Source: a bacterium
Lineage (GTDB): Bacteria > Planctomycetota > UBA1135 > UBA2386
Assembly: GCA_030432695.1 (NCBI GenBank)
Contig: JAUILN010000002.1
Span: forward strand, 186,001 to 250,000
Direction: 5' to 3'
Length of the DNA stretch: 64,000 nt
Positions 1-7,805 of this stretch are shown one piece after another; position 1 is the stretch's first letter, and every line of letters starts with the position of its first letter. The notes under the pieces were generated by a model that saw nothing but the letters and a program-made list of their open reading frames with translations, was not told where the DNA came from and made no database searches. Made by a program: the position numbers and the translations under genes.

Positions 1-99
1 CTGATGACCTTCCGCTCGGTGCTCCGTCTCGATGCGGGCTTCTCGGACGAAGGCGGCGCGCTGTGGGCGATGGTCAGCCACCCCTTCGGCGCGCGCTGA
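1..99 (+). CDS. 3' end of an unidentified gene (partial)
   Basis: The frame is open from the first base and stops at a TGA after 32 codons, ending in the residues SHPFGAR. Codon use is GC-rich at third positions like its neighbours, so this is probably the C-terminus of a gene that starts before the window. Only a tail is visible and no family can be assigned. The next gene starts 47 bases downstream on the same strand, so the two could be co-transcribed. Confidence 0.45.
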   Translation: MMTFRSVLRLDAGFSDEGGALWAMVSHPFGAR

Positions 100-146
100 C
101 CGCGGGGTCCTTGCGCATCACCCCGCACCCGTTACGAACGATCTCC

Positions 147-1937
147 ATGCCAAGGAATTGGGTCGCGATCCTCGCCACGATCGGCGCGCTCGGCTGCTCG
201 ACCGCACAAGGCCTGCGCCTGCCGCCCCGCGGTGCCGGCGCGCGAGCCGGCTCGGCGATGCTGCCGCTGATCCGGGGACTCACCGTGCAGGAGCGCGAGG
301 CGCTGCTCTGGCAGGAGTTCGCGGCCGGCAACGTGCCGGCGTTCGTCCGCGAGTTCGTCCCCGTCGTCGTCCGCCGCCCCGACACCACCGGCAGGGTCCG
401 CGAGATCCGCTACGAGGTCCTGCCCGACTACCTCGCGTTCGGCAGCGACCAGGACTTCTTCCGGATGCCGATGACGCCGACCCTCGGCCAGCAGATCGCC
501 GACCTGCTCGACTGCTCGCTGCCGACGCGACGGATGGTCGACGACATCTGGGCCGCCGCGCCGGTGCAGCTCCAGCCGACCTTCTTCGATCCGAACGTCT
601 ACGACATCGTCTCGCCGGACATCTTCTGGCAGCACCATCAGCGGGTCGAAGTGCTGCGCGCGGGACGGCCGCTCGGTGCGCTGACCGCGGGCACCAAGAA
701 GGACGTGGTGATCACCGCGCGGCTGGCGAGCGTCTCCAACCGCGTGGCGATCTACGGCTGGCACCGGACCAACGGGCAGCCGATCCAGCCGCTCTACACC
801 GGGCACGTCGACTGGTATGCCGATTACAGCCACGGCATCCGGCTGGTGAGGAACCGCGTGCTGGTCGATGGGCAGCGGATGACGGTGGCGCAGGTGCTGG
901 CGCATCCGATCCTGCATCCATTGCTCAGCGATGAAGGCGCCTTCACCTCGTCGCGGTATCCGACGCCCACGCCCGACGAGACCTTCCCGTTCCACGACGC
1001 GTTCCCGTCGAGTGGCCCGCAGCTCGGCTCCTGGCGCGCGAAGTTCACCGCTCCGCAGGTGGTGAACTTCACGCCACCGGCTCCCGGTGGTGACGGTTAC
1101 GCGGTCGTCGTCCAGGACCCCCGCGGCGGCACCGACTCGCTGCGCTGCGGCGCGCCGACCACCACCGACCAAGTCGTGCAGGCGGAGGTGTATTGCGACT
1201 ACCGCCCGGGCCTCGCAGCCGACGGCTTCGAGCGGGTCGGCGTGTTCGCCCGCGACCGCGCGGCCGGCGCGTTCGACGGCACGCTGAGCCAGGCCGGTGC
1301 GTGCTACGCGCTGTGCTGGGACAGCCACGACGGCCGGCTGTGGTGCATGAGGGCTGCGGGCGGATCCCTCACCGATCTCCTGCCAGCCCCGCTGCACCTT
1401 CGAACCAGCGCCTGGCATCGCTTCCGCATCGAGGCCCGCGGCGCGCAGCTGCGCTTCCTGGTCGACGGCCAGGAGATCCTCGCCACCACCGACGCGACCC
1501 ACGCCCAGGGCGAGTGCGGCCTCGGCCACCACGAGTTCTTCGCGACCAACTCCAACGCCCGCGGCACCCAGGCCGACAACTTCTTCGCCGACGTCCCCGA
1601 CGCGCTCGACCTCGCGCTCGACCAGGACACCTCCGGTCGCCTGGTGATCGAGACCCGCCGCGGCGTGCCCTTCGACCTGTACTTCCGCCCGATCACGGTC
1701 GTTCCCGGCGCCTTCCCCGACGGCTGGTTCTACGGCCTGGATCCCGCGGCCGGAGACCTCGCCGCCCAGCTCGGCTCGCCACCCCCGCTGTTCGTCGGCC
1801 TGTTCGACGCCCGTGGCCGCGCCGACCTGACCCTGCCCGTGCCCCCCGGCCTCGACCTGCAGATGGTCGCGCTCGACCTCGACCGCAGCATCGAACCGCT
1901 CTCCGCCTCGCGCCCCGCCGCGCTGCGCACGCGTTAG
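147..1937 (+). CDS. Secreted protein with LamG-like domain and C-terminal exoprotein module
   Basis: A 596-residue exported protein of unknown function. I chose the ATG that opens with MPRNWVAILATIGALGCSTA, a basic start followed by a hydrophobic stretch, rather than an upstream in-frame ATG that would bury the signal peptide. The Cys in this stretch might be a lipobox (ALGC), so a lipoprotein is possible. Residues about 60-290 form an unrecognised domain with a conserved-looking WYADYSHGIRLV stretch. Residues about 350-490 look like a concanavalin/LamG-type fold (HRFRIEARGAQLRFLVDG), seen in glycan-binding exoproteins. The last 100 residues weakly resemble the C-terminal module shared by other secreted proteins in this window. 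No catalytic residues can be identified. Confidence 0.8.
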   Translation: MPRNWVAILATIGALGCSTAQGLRLPPRGAGARAGSAMLPLIRGLTVQEREALLWQEFAAGNVPAFVREFVPVVVRRPDTTGRVREIRYEVLPDYLAFGSDQDFFRMPMTPTLGQQIADLLDCSLPTRRMVDDIWAAAPVQLQPTFFDPNVYDIVSPDIFWQHHQRVEVLRAGRPLGALTAGTKKDVVITARLASVSNRVAIYGWHRTNGQPIQPLYTGHVDWYADYSHGIRLVRNRVLVDGQRMTVAQVLAHPILHPLLSDEGAFTSSRYPTPTPDETFPFHDAFPSSGPQLGSWRAKFTAPQVVNFTPPAPGGDGYAVVVQDPRGGTDSLRCGAPTTTDQVVQAEVYCDYRPGLAADGFERVGVFARDRAAGAFDGTLSQAGACYALCWDSHDGRLWCMRAAGGSLTDLLPAPLHLRTSAWHRFRIEARGAQLRFLVDGQEILATTDATHAQGECGLGHHEFFATNSNARGTQADNFFADVPDALDLALDQDTSGRLVIETRRGVPFDLYFRPITVVPGAFPDGWFYGLDPAAGDLAAQLGSPPPLFVGLFDARGRADLTLPVPPGLDLQMVALDLDRSIEPLSASRPAALRTR

Positions 1938-2039
1938 AAGGTCGGGTCAGGGCATGCTCCTCCGACCGGGGCGCGGCCGCCGATCCGTGACCGCGTTTCC
2001 GACGGATTCCAGAGTTCCGATGCGCCCACCGGCGAACCG

Positions 2040-5000
2040 TCAGCGGCCCACGAGGACCTCGAGCCCGTTGCTGGATCGCAGGACGCCCGCCCCACTGATG
2101 TGGTAGCCCTGGAAATGCAGCAGCACCCCCACCAGCTCCACCTGGTTGGGAATCGTCAGCGGCAGCGAGACCGTCCCCTGGGGATCAGCGATTCCAGCGT
2201 GCACCGTCAGGATCGGCGGAACGAGGTAGACCGTGCATCCAGGCACGTACGGAGTCCAAGCAGGAGCTGCTCCGAACGCGATGGAGACCGCCGCACCGGG
2301 TGGGCTGCTCGAGATCAGATCGAAGCGTCGGCCGAGCGTCGGAACCCCTGTCGAACGCAGTCCCTGACCACAACCCGTTCCGTAGGGCGAGGACACCCAG
2401 GCTCCGGCGGTGCCGAGCGGGATGGCATGCAGTTCGCGCCCGTGGGCTCCGTCGTCGGCGGTGAACAGCAACCGATCGCCGAGCCGAAGCCCACCGACGG
2501 AACCGCCGTCGTAGTCCAGGTTGGGGTCCGGAGCTGCCCCCTCGGGTCCCGGATGGCTGTCGGTCCACGGGCGAGTTCCCGCCGAGGTGCCGTCGCTGAT
2601 CCAGAGTTCCTCGCCGAAGGCAGCCGAGGAATGGACGAAGGCGACGTGTCGGCCGTCACCGACCGGGATCAGATCGGTCGGTCGGAAGCTCTGGCCGGGC
2701 GTCGTCGAGCTCCCGACCATCCGCGTGCCGCTGGAGGTGCCGTCGGTCACCCACAGTTCGAGGACCCCGCTTTGGATGGAGGTCCAGAACCACGCGAGGT
2801 CGGAGCCGTTCGACCTCGGTCTGTACAGGGCCAGGGAGGCATCGGGACCCGGAACCAACTCGACCAGGATCCTGGTCCCGGCCGCGGTGCCGTCCGTGAC
2901 CCAGACCTCGTGGCCGTGGCGGACCGTGGTCGCGATGAATACCACGCGGTCGCCGACGCGGGTCAGACCGTGCGGGTTGCCGCCCGAGGCACCCGGCTCG
3001 AGGTCCACCAACAGGACCGTCCCCGTCGGGGTGCCGTCGGTGAACCACAGCTCCCGACCGTGGACCCCATCGTCGGCGACGAACAACACGCCGGCTCCGA
3101 GCTCGGTGAAGTCGGTGGGCTGCGACGGCTCAGGGCCCGACTTGAGGTCGCCGAGCGCCCGAGTCCCAGCCAGCGTCCCGTCCGTGACCCACGGCTCCGC
3201 ACCCGTCACGACCGGATCCCCGCCGATACCCACGGCGAGCCGCGGCCCGAGTGGCTCCCGGATTGCGAGGAACTCGTAACCACTCAGATTCCTGAGGACC
3301 CGGGTCCCGGCCGCAGTGCCGTCGGTCATCCAGACGTTGTTGCCACGGTGGTCCTCGGCGCGGAAGTAGACCCTGCCATCGTGCGCCATATGGGGGTCCA
3401 CATCGCTGATCGGCAAACCGTGGTCGAACCCGGGCAGCGCACCGGTCCCGGCGGGCGTGCCGTCGGTGATCATCAGCCTCCGCCTCCCGCCGGCAGTCGA
3501 GAAGACGAGTCCGCGGCTGCTGACGCCGATCACGAACGGCCGAGACCAGCCGATCCCGGGTTCGAGGTCGGCGAGCAGATGGGTCCCCACGACCGTGCCA
3601 TCCGTGGCCCAGGGCTCCAGACCGAACGGCGCCACGTTCGCGGCGAAGATCGCCCGGTCCCGGTAGCGGCCGATCAAATACGGATCGGACCCCAGGGTGG
3701 CCGGACCCGGAAAGAGATCCAGGAGCGGTCGTGCGCTCCCGGCGCCGAGCTGGACGGCCCACGGTTCCCGACCCAGATCCCGCGTGAAGGCCGAGAGCAC
3801 GACGCCGTTCGGTGTGCCGGCGAACACCTTCGGATTGCTGCCCCTCGCCCCACCTTCGATGTCGGCGAGCAGGGTGGTGGTCCCGCCGACCAGATCGTAG
3901 GCGAACAGCTCCCGACCGATCGCCGGAGCGTCGGCGGCGAACAGCAACGTCGAGCCCACCACTGCGAGATCCCCAGGGAACGACGAGGTGATGCCGGGCC
4001 AGACGTCGGCAACCCGGCGGGTTCCCGCCGCCGTGCCGTCACTCCGGAACAGCTCGGCCCCGCCGGTGGTGTCGTCCGCTGCGAACAGCAGGTCGCCGGA
4101 CCCCGGATCGACGAGGGCGAAGGTCGGCGAGTACAAGCCGTCCCGCGTTCCCGGTGCGATGTCGCGGACCAGGACCGTCCCGTTGCGGGTCCCATCGGAG
4201 ACGTAGAGCTCGTTGCCGTACGGATGCACGTCTGCCTGCAGCCACACCCGCGAGCCATCACCACCGACCACTTCGACCTGTGAGTCGAGAGAGCCAGGCG
4301 CCAGATCGACGAGCAGTCGCGTGTTCGCAGCGGTGCCGTCGCTGAACCACGGTTCGGTGCCGGTGAGGCCCTCCGCATTCACGAACAGGATTCCGCCCGC
4401 GACGCCGGCAGCCCGCAGCCGGGATTCGCGGAAAGGAGCCATCCCGCGCACCACCCGAGCCGCCTGCTGCGGCGAGTCCTTGACCCAGAGCGCCGGCGCG
4501 CCGCCATTCGGTCGGAACCAGAGCCGACCGTCTCCCGCGATCAGGTTCTCCGTGCCGGTGAAGGAACTCCCGGGTCCCGGTGTGACGTCGTCGACGAGCC
4601 GCGTGCCCGCGGTCGTACCATCGCTCGTCCACAGCTCCCTGCCGTGTTGGCCGTCGTCGGCGAGGAACCAGTACGCACCTTGCCATAGAACTCCGGAGCC
4701 GGGGTCGGAGTCACCGGCCGGATGGATGTCGGCGACCACCCGAGCCTGGAGACCCGAGGGATCGGCGGCGCAGAGTTCCCGGCCGACCCCATCGACCGTG
4801 GCGGCGAACAGCAGGGTGCCGTTCGGCAGGACCGACGGCTGGATGAATCCGCGGCCGCTGATCCGCGCGGCGATCGACGCCGGGTCGCTGTCGCCCAGCC
4901 GAGCGGCGAAGTCGGTCAGACGACGGGTCCCCGCCAACGTCCCGTCGGTGCTCCACAGCTCCCGGCCGTGGTCCCGGGACACCGCCGAGAACCAGCAGTT

Positions 5001-5162
5001 GCTGCCGCCTGCGCCCAGGAATACGGGCTCGGAGCTGTTCGCCTCTTGGGCTCTGGTCGTCTCGAGGTCGAACAGCATCGTGTCGGTCACGGGCTGTTGA
5101 CCGCTCGCGTCCGCACAGAGGGTCACGATCGCGCAGGTAAGAGGGAGCAGGTTACGGAGCAT
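2040..5162 (-). CDS. Secreted ELWxxDGT-repeat protein
   Basis: A 1040-residue exported protein built almost entirely from about 18 tandem repeats of roughly 50 residues. Their signature is EL(W/F)xxDGTxxGTxxxxDxxPG, for example ELWTSDGTTAGTRLVDDV and ELWFTDGTPTGTVLLVDL. The signal peptide is at residues 1-22 (MLRNLLPLTCAIVTLCADASG). Such repeats are known in large surface proteins of Planctomycetes, Myxococcota and Bacteroidetes and probably fold as beta-propeller-like blades; their ligand is unknown. Residues 927-1040 form a separate module starting YGTGCGQG and containing a (I/V)PxxxxLxGxxxxxQ core shared with other exoproteins here. A paralogue with the same design lies near 44-47 kb. No enzyme motif is visible, so adhesion or envelope structure is an inference. 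Confidence 0.9.
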   Translation of the reverse strand: MLRNLLPLTCAIVTLCADASGQQPVTDTMLFDLETTRAQEANSSEPVFLGAGGSNCWFSAVSRDHGRELWSTDGTLAGTRRLTDFAARLGDSDPASIAARISGRGFIQPSVLPNGTLLFAATVDGVGRELCAADPSGLQARVVADIHPAGDSDPGSGVLWQGAYWFLADDGQHGRELWTSDGTTAGTRLVDDVTPGPGSSFTGTENLIAGDGRLWFRPNGGAPALWVKDSPQQAARVVRGMAPFRESRLRAAGVAGGILFVNAEGLTGTEPWFSDGTAANTRLLVDLAPGSLDSQVEVVGGDGSRVWLQADVHPYGNELYVSDGTRNGTVLVRDIAPGTRDGLYSPTFALVDPGSGDLLFAADDTTGGAELFRSDGTAAGTRRVADVWPGITSSFPGDLAVVGSTLLFAADAPAIGRELFAYDLVGGTTTLLADIEGGARGSNPKVFAGTPNGVVLSAFTRDLGREPWAVQLGAGSARPLLDLFPGPATLGSDPYLIGRYRDRAIFAANVAPFGLEPWATDGTVVGTHLLADLEPGIGWSRPFVIGVSSRGLVFSTAGGRRRLMITDGTPAGTGALPGFDHGLPISDVDPHMAHDGRVYFRAEDHRGNNVWMTDGTAAGTRVLRNLSGYEFLAIREPLGPRLAVGIGGDPVVTGAEPWVTDGTLAGTRALGDLKSGPEPSQPTDFTELGAGVLFVADDGVHGRELWFTDGTPTGTVLLVDLEPGASGGNPHGLTRVGDRVVFIATTVRHGHEVWVTDGTAAGTRILVELVPGPDASLALYRPRSNGSDLAWFWTSIQSGVLELWVTDGTSSGTRMVGSSTTPGQSFRPTDLIPVGDGRHVAFVHSSAAFGEELWISDGTSAGTRPWTDSHPGPEGAAPDPNLDYDGGSVGGLRLGDRLLFTADDGAHGRELHAIPLGTAGAWVSSPYGTGCGQGLRSTGVPTLGRRFDLISSSPPGAAVSIAFGAAPAWTPYVPGCTVYLVPPILTVHAGIADPQGTVSLPLTIPNQVELVGVLLHFQGYHISGAGVLRSSNGLEVLVGR

Positions 5163-5329
5163 GGAGACGGTTGTGGGAAGACGAGGCGGGGGCCGATGGC
5201 CGCCGCGGCGAGCAAGGACCGAGCCATTCAGGATCGACTGCCCGACCAGAGACCGCTAGGAGGTTGGGTCACGGGACACGTTCCGATCCAGTGCGTGCAA
5301 TCGTGCTCAGGACGAAGACGCGAAACGCA

Positions 5330-5349
5330 GCCGAATCGGTGGATTCGGC
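5330..5349 (-). terminator. Possible terminator stem-loop
   Basis: A perfect 8-bp inverted repeat (GCCGAATC / GATTCGGC) with a 4-base loop lies about 100 bases past the stop of the LRR membrane protein gene and before the ELWxxDGT gene on the same strand. There is no T-run, as is common in GC-rich genomes. The rest of the roughly 290-base gap holds no convincing gene. Confidence 0.35.
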
Positions 5350-5451
5350 GAGCCTGCCAACGAGGAGCACCGTGCGGCGATGTCCTGGGTGCGAGGGCGC
5401 GTGCTGGGCGGGATGGTCTCCCGTGACACGGCCTCCTAGTCCCGGACCGGC

Positions 5452-7137
5452 TCACCAGGAGTCGACCGATAGGCGCAGGTCGGGGTGGCGCGCCGCGAAC
5501 CCGGCGAGGGCCTCGCGCGTCGCTTCGATCTGGTCCGCGGTGCCGACCAACACCTCGATCCGCTCGACGGGGATCGGGAGTTCGAGTTCTGCCAGCTCGG
5601 CGACCTGGCCGTTCAGCAGGCCGATGCATAGCTTGCGGCAGCTCGCGTAGCGGTCGAGGATTGCCGGCAGGCCGTCAGGGAGACTCCGCTGGAAGAAGCT
5701 CGTGTCGATGGTCAAAGAGGCCAGCGCTCTGCGCTCCACTTCGGCGGGTGGCATTGGCGCGGGATTCGGGAGCAGGCAACCCATGAAGCCGAGGTGCTCC
5801 AACGACTCCATCCGCGCCCAGGTATGGAACGACTCGGGCTTCAGCGAGCCGGTGCCGCGGAGCACGAGGCGTTGGAGTACGCACGTCGGAGACCGCAGGA
5901 ACGCCTCGAACCCGCTCCCGTCGATCGCGGTCGAACCGAGCATCAGCCGGCGGAGCGGCAGGACCGCCAGCCTCGCGACGCCCTCGTCGGAGATCGAGCA
6001 GTTCGGTATCGACAGCTCGCGAAGCTTGCCGAAACGGGCGAGGACCGCCGCCTCCCCGTCGGCGAAGGGCAGGTCTCGTTCGATCGGACGCATGGTCCGC
6101 GTCAGCACCGCATACGGATCCCCGACGAACAGCTCCTCGACCGGCATCGGTAGCAGGGCTTCGAGATGCGCCGCGTCCAAGCCTTCGTCGGGGAGGATCA
6201 GACTCCGCGGTGCGGCGACCCGCGCCAGCTCTCGCAATGCCGCCACGTCGAGCAGTCGTGGCGATCCGCGCAGATCGAGCGAAGATACCGCGTCGAAGCG
6301 CGCGATGCCGGCCACGTCATCGGGCCCTATCCCGTAGAGCCGTAGCCGCTTCGCGTCCGCCGGGAGAGCCGCCAGACCTTCCGAGCCCAACGCGATGCCA
6401 CGTGACGCGATCGCCTCCTGCAGCACGTCGGAGGTCAGGTCCTCGAGACTCGCATACAACCACTCGGCCACGCCGCAGCGCCATGTCCACGGCAGTCCCT
6501 GGCAATGCAGCCACTCGGTCTCACCGTCGTCGTCGACTCCGACCACCCAGACCAGCTCACCGTTGTCCGGTACATCGAAGACCAGCTCGAACGGTGCAGA
6601 CACGTAGGCGGGCGCGGGTTCCGCGTCGCTCTTCAATGCCTCCCGCAGACCATCCTGCCAGGTGCGTAGTTGCTTGCCGTCCCCGCGGATCTCCGGCTCC
6701 ACCGGCCCCTGTCCGAACAATGCGCCGAGCGCCTCGAGCGGATGCTCCTGCACGCGGATCCAAGCACTACCGACCGGATCCGCCACGAGCACATGGCGAG
6801 CACGTACCGCGGTCGCTCGCCTCGCATCCTTCAGCGCGGTCTCCACATCGACCGGTGCGTAGGCATTCCGATGCCAGATGCGATGCGTCCGCCGGGGATC
6901 CTGCTCACCGGCCTCCTGCGTCGACGCGCCGGTCGACGCGAACGCGAGGAAGACCACGAGCCCCGTGGCAAGCACGAGCAGCGCGGCCATCAAGAACCGC
7001 TCGACACGCCGCGAGGTCTTCGACTCCACCGCATCGACACCGAACAGCCGCGCGGCGATGTCCGGCGCGCCTTCCCGACCGAGCTCGATCTCCAGAGCGG
7101 TCTCGAATCCCGCGTCCCTACCCTTCCGATCAACCAT
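5452..7137 (-). CDS. Single-pass membrane protein with leucine-rich repeats, candidate anti-sigma factor
   Basis: A 561-residue protein from the ATG that overlaps the end of the sigma-factor gene by 8 bases; an ATG 21 bases upstream is possible but would increase the overlap. Residues 1-46 are polar and probably cytoplasmic, residues 48-67 are a transmembrane helix (MAALLVLATGLVVFLAF), and the rest is predicted outside. From about residue 270 there are degenerate leucine-rich repeats (LRLYGIG, SSLDLRGSP, LRELSIPNCSI, RRLMLGSTAI, QRLVLRGTG). Translational coupling to an ECF sigma gene and the short cytoplasmic N-terminus suggest a membrane anti-sigma factor or partner with an LRR sensing domain. 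That role is inferred; there is no zinc-finger anti-sigma motif. Confidence 0.8.
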   Translation of the reverse strand: MVDRKGRDAGFETALEIELGREGAPDIAARLFGVDAVESKTSRRVERFLMAALLVLATGLVVFLAFASTGASTQEAGEQDPRRTHRIWHRNAYAPVDVETALKDARRATAVRARHVLVADPVGSAWIRVQEHPLEALGALFGQGPVEPEIRGDGKQLRTWQDGLREALKSDAEPAPAYVSAPFELVFDVPDNGELVWVVGVDDDGETEWLHCQGLPWTWRCGVAEWLYASLEDLTSDVLQEAIASRGIALGSEGLAALPADAKRLRLYGIGPDDVAGIARFDAVSSLDLRGSPRLLDVAALRELARVAAPRSLILPDEGLDAAHLEALLPMPVEELFVGDPYAVLTRTMRPIERDLPFADGEAAVLARFGKLRELSIPNCSISDEGVARLAVLPLRRLMLGSTAIDGSGFEAFLRSPTCVLQRLVLRGTGSLKPESFHTWARMESLEHLGFMGCLLPNPAPMPPAEVERRALASLTIDTSFFQRSLPDGLPAILDRYASCRKLCIGLLNGQVAELAELELPIPVERIEVLVGTADQIEATREALAGFAARHPDLRLSVDSW

Positions 7138-7627
7138 CACCCAACCTCCGTTCCACACACGCCCTGAGCTTCGCCTTGGCCCGCCGCAGCACCGACTTCA
7201 CGCCCTCCACCGCGACGTCCATCTCCCGCGCGACGGCCTCCCGCGAGGCACCTTCGACATACCGCGCCTCCAACGCCGCGCGCTCGCGCGCCTCGAGACC
7301 GTCGAGACAATGCCGCAGCGCCTCGTGGTAACCGGCCGCATCGTCGTCGCGCGCATAGCGACTCCACGCCGCCTCCACCGCCGCCTCGTCGAGCCCCTCC
7401 AGCTCCGGCCGTCGTGCCCGCCGCGCCCTGCGCAACAGGTTCCGCGCCACCCCGCGCAACCAGGCCCCGAGCGCCGCCGCACCTTGGTCTTCGACCGGAT
7501 CCCGCAGCAGAACCAGGAACACTTCCTGAACGAGTTCCTCCGCGACCGTCGTCGGAGCGCCGAGGAACCGCAGGTAGCGCCAGACCATGCCCTGGTGCGT
7601 GCGCACCAGCTCGGCATCGACCGTCAC
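7130..7627 (-). CDS. ECF-type RNA polymerase sigma factor
   Basis: A sigma-70 family extracytoplasmic-function factor. Region 2 runs from about VRTHQGMVWRYLRFLGAP through EELVQEVFLVLLRD, then AWLRGVARNLLRR. Region 4 (LDGLEARERAALEARYVEG ... VAVEGVKSVLRRAKAKLR) carries the helix-turn-helix that reads the -35 element. The start is uncertain. The GTG used here gives 165 residues, normal for the family; in-frame GTGs 45 and 120 bases further upstream would add a low-complexity N-terminus. It overlaps the LRR membrane protein gene by 8 bases, as expected for a sigma/anti-sigma pair. It is divergent from two CarboxypepD_reg genes, which are plausible targets. Confidence 0.85.
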   Translation of the reverse strand: MTVDAELVRTHQGMVWRYLRFLGAPTTVAEELVQEVFLVLLRDPVEDQGAAALGAWLRGVARNLLRRARRARRPELEGLDEAAVEAAWSRYARDDDAAGYHEALRHCLDGLEARERAALEARYVEGASREAVAREMDVAVEGVKSVLRRAKAKLRACVERRLGDG

Positions 7628-7805
7628 CCGGCGCCCCGGCGACGTCGTTCGTTGTTCGGAAAGCGTCAACACACCTGAGACTGCCCGGAGCCGCGCGAAC
7701 GGGGTCGACCGATTCGGAGATTCCTCCGGGTTGACCGCCGCGCGCACCTGCCGGACCCTGATCTTGCCCTCGACCTATCCCTCGACCTCCCATGGGGAAC
7801 CCGCC

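Noticed and set aside
1940..1967. Short stem (GGTCGG / CCGACC) after the LamG-like protein gene as a terminator
   Set aside because: Only 6 bp with a 16-base loop, well within chance for this GC content.
2100..4283. Long plus-strand open frame opposite the first ELWxxDGT gene
   Set aside because: Its apparent repeats only mirror the DNA repeats of the real gene; the translation is Arg/Pro/Gly-rich and unlike any family.
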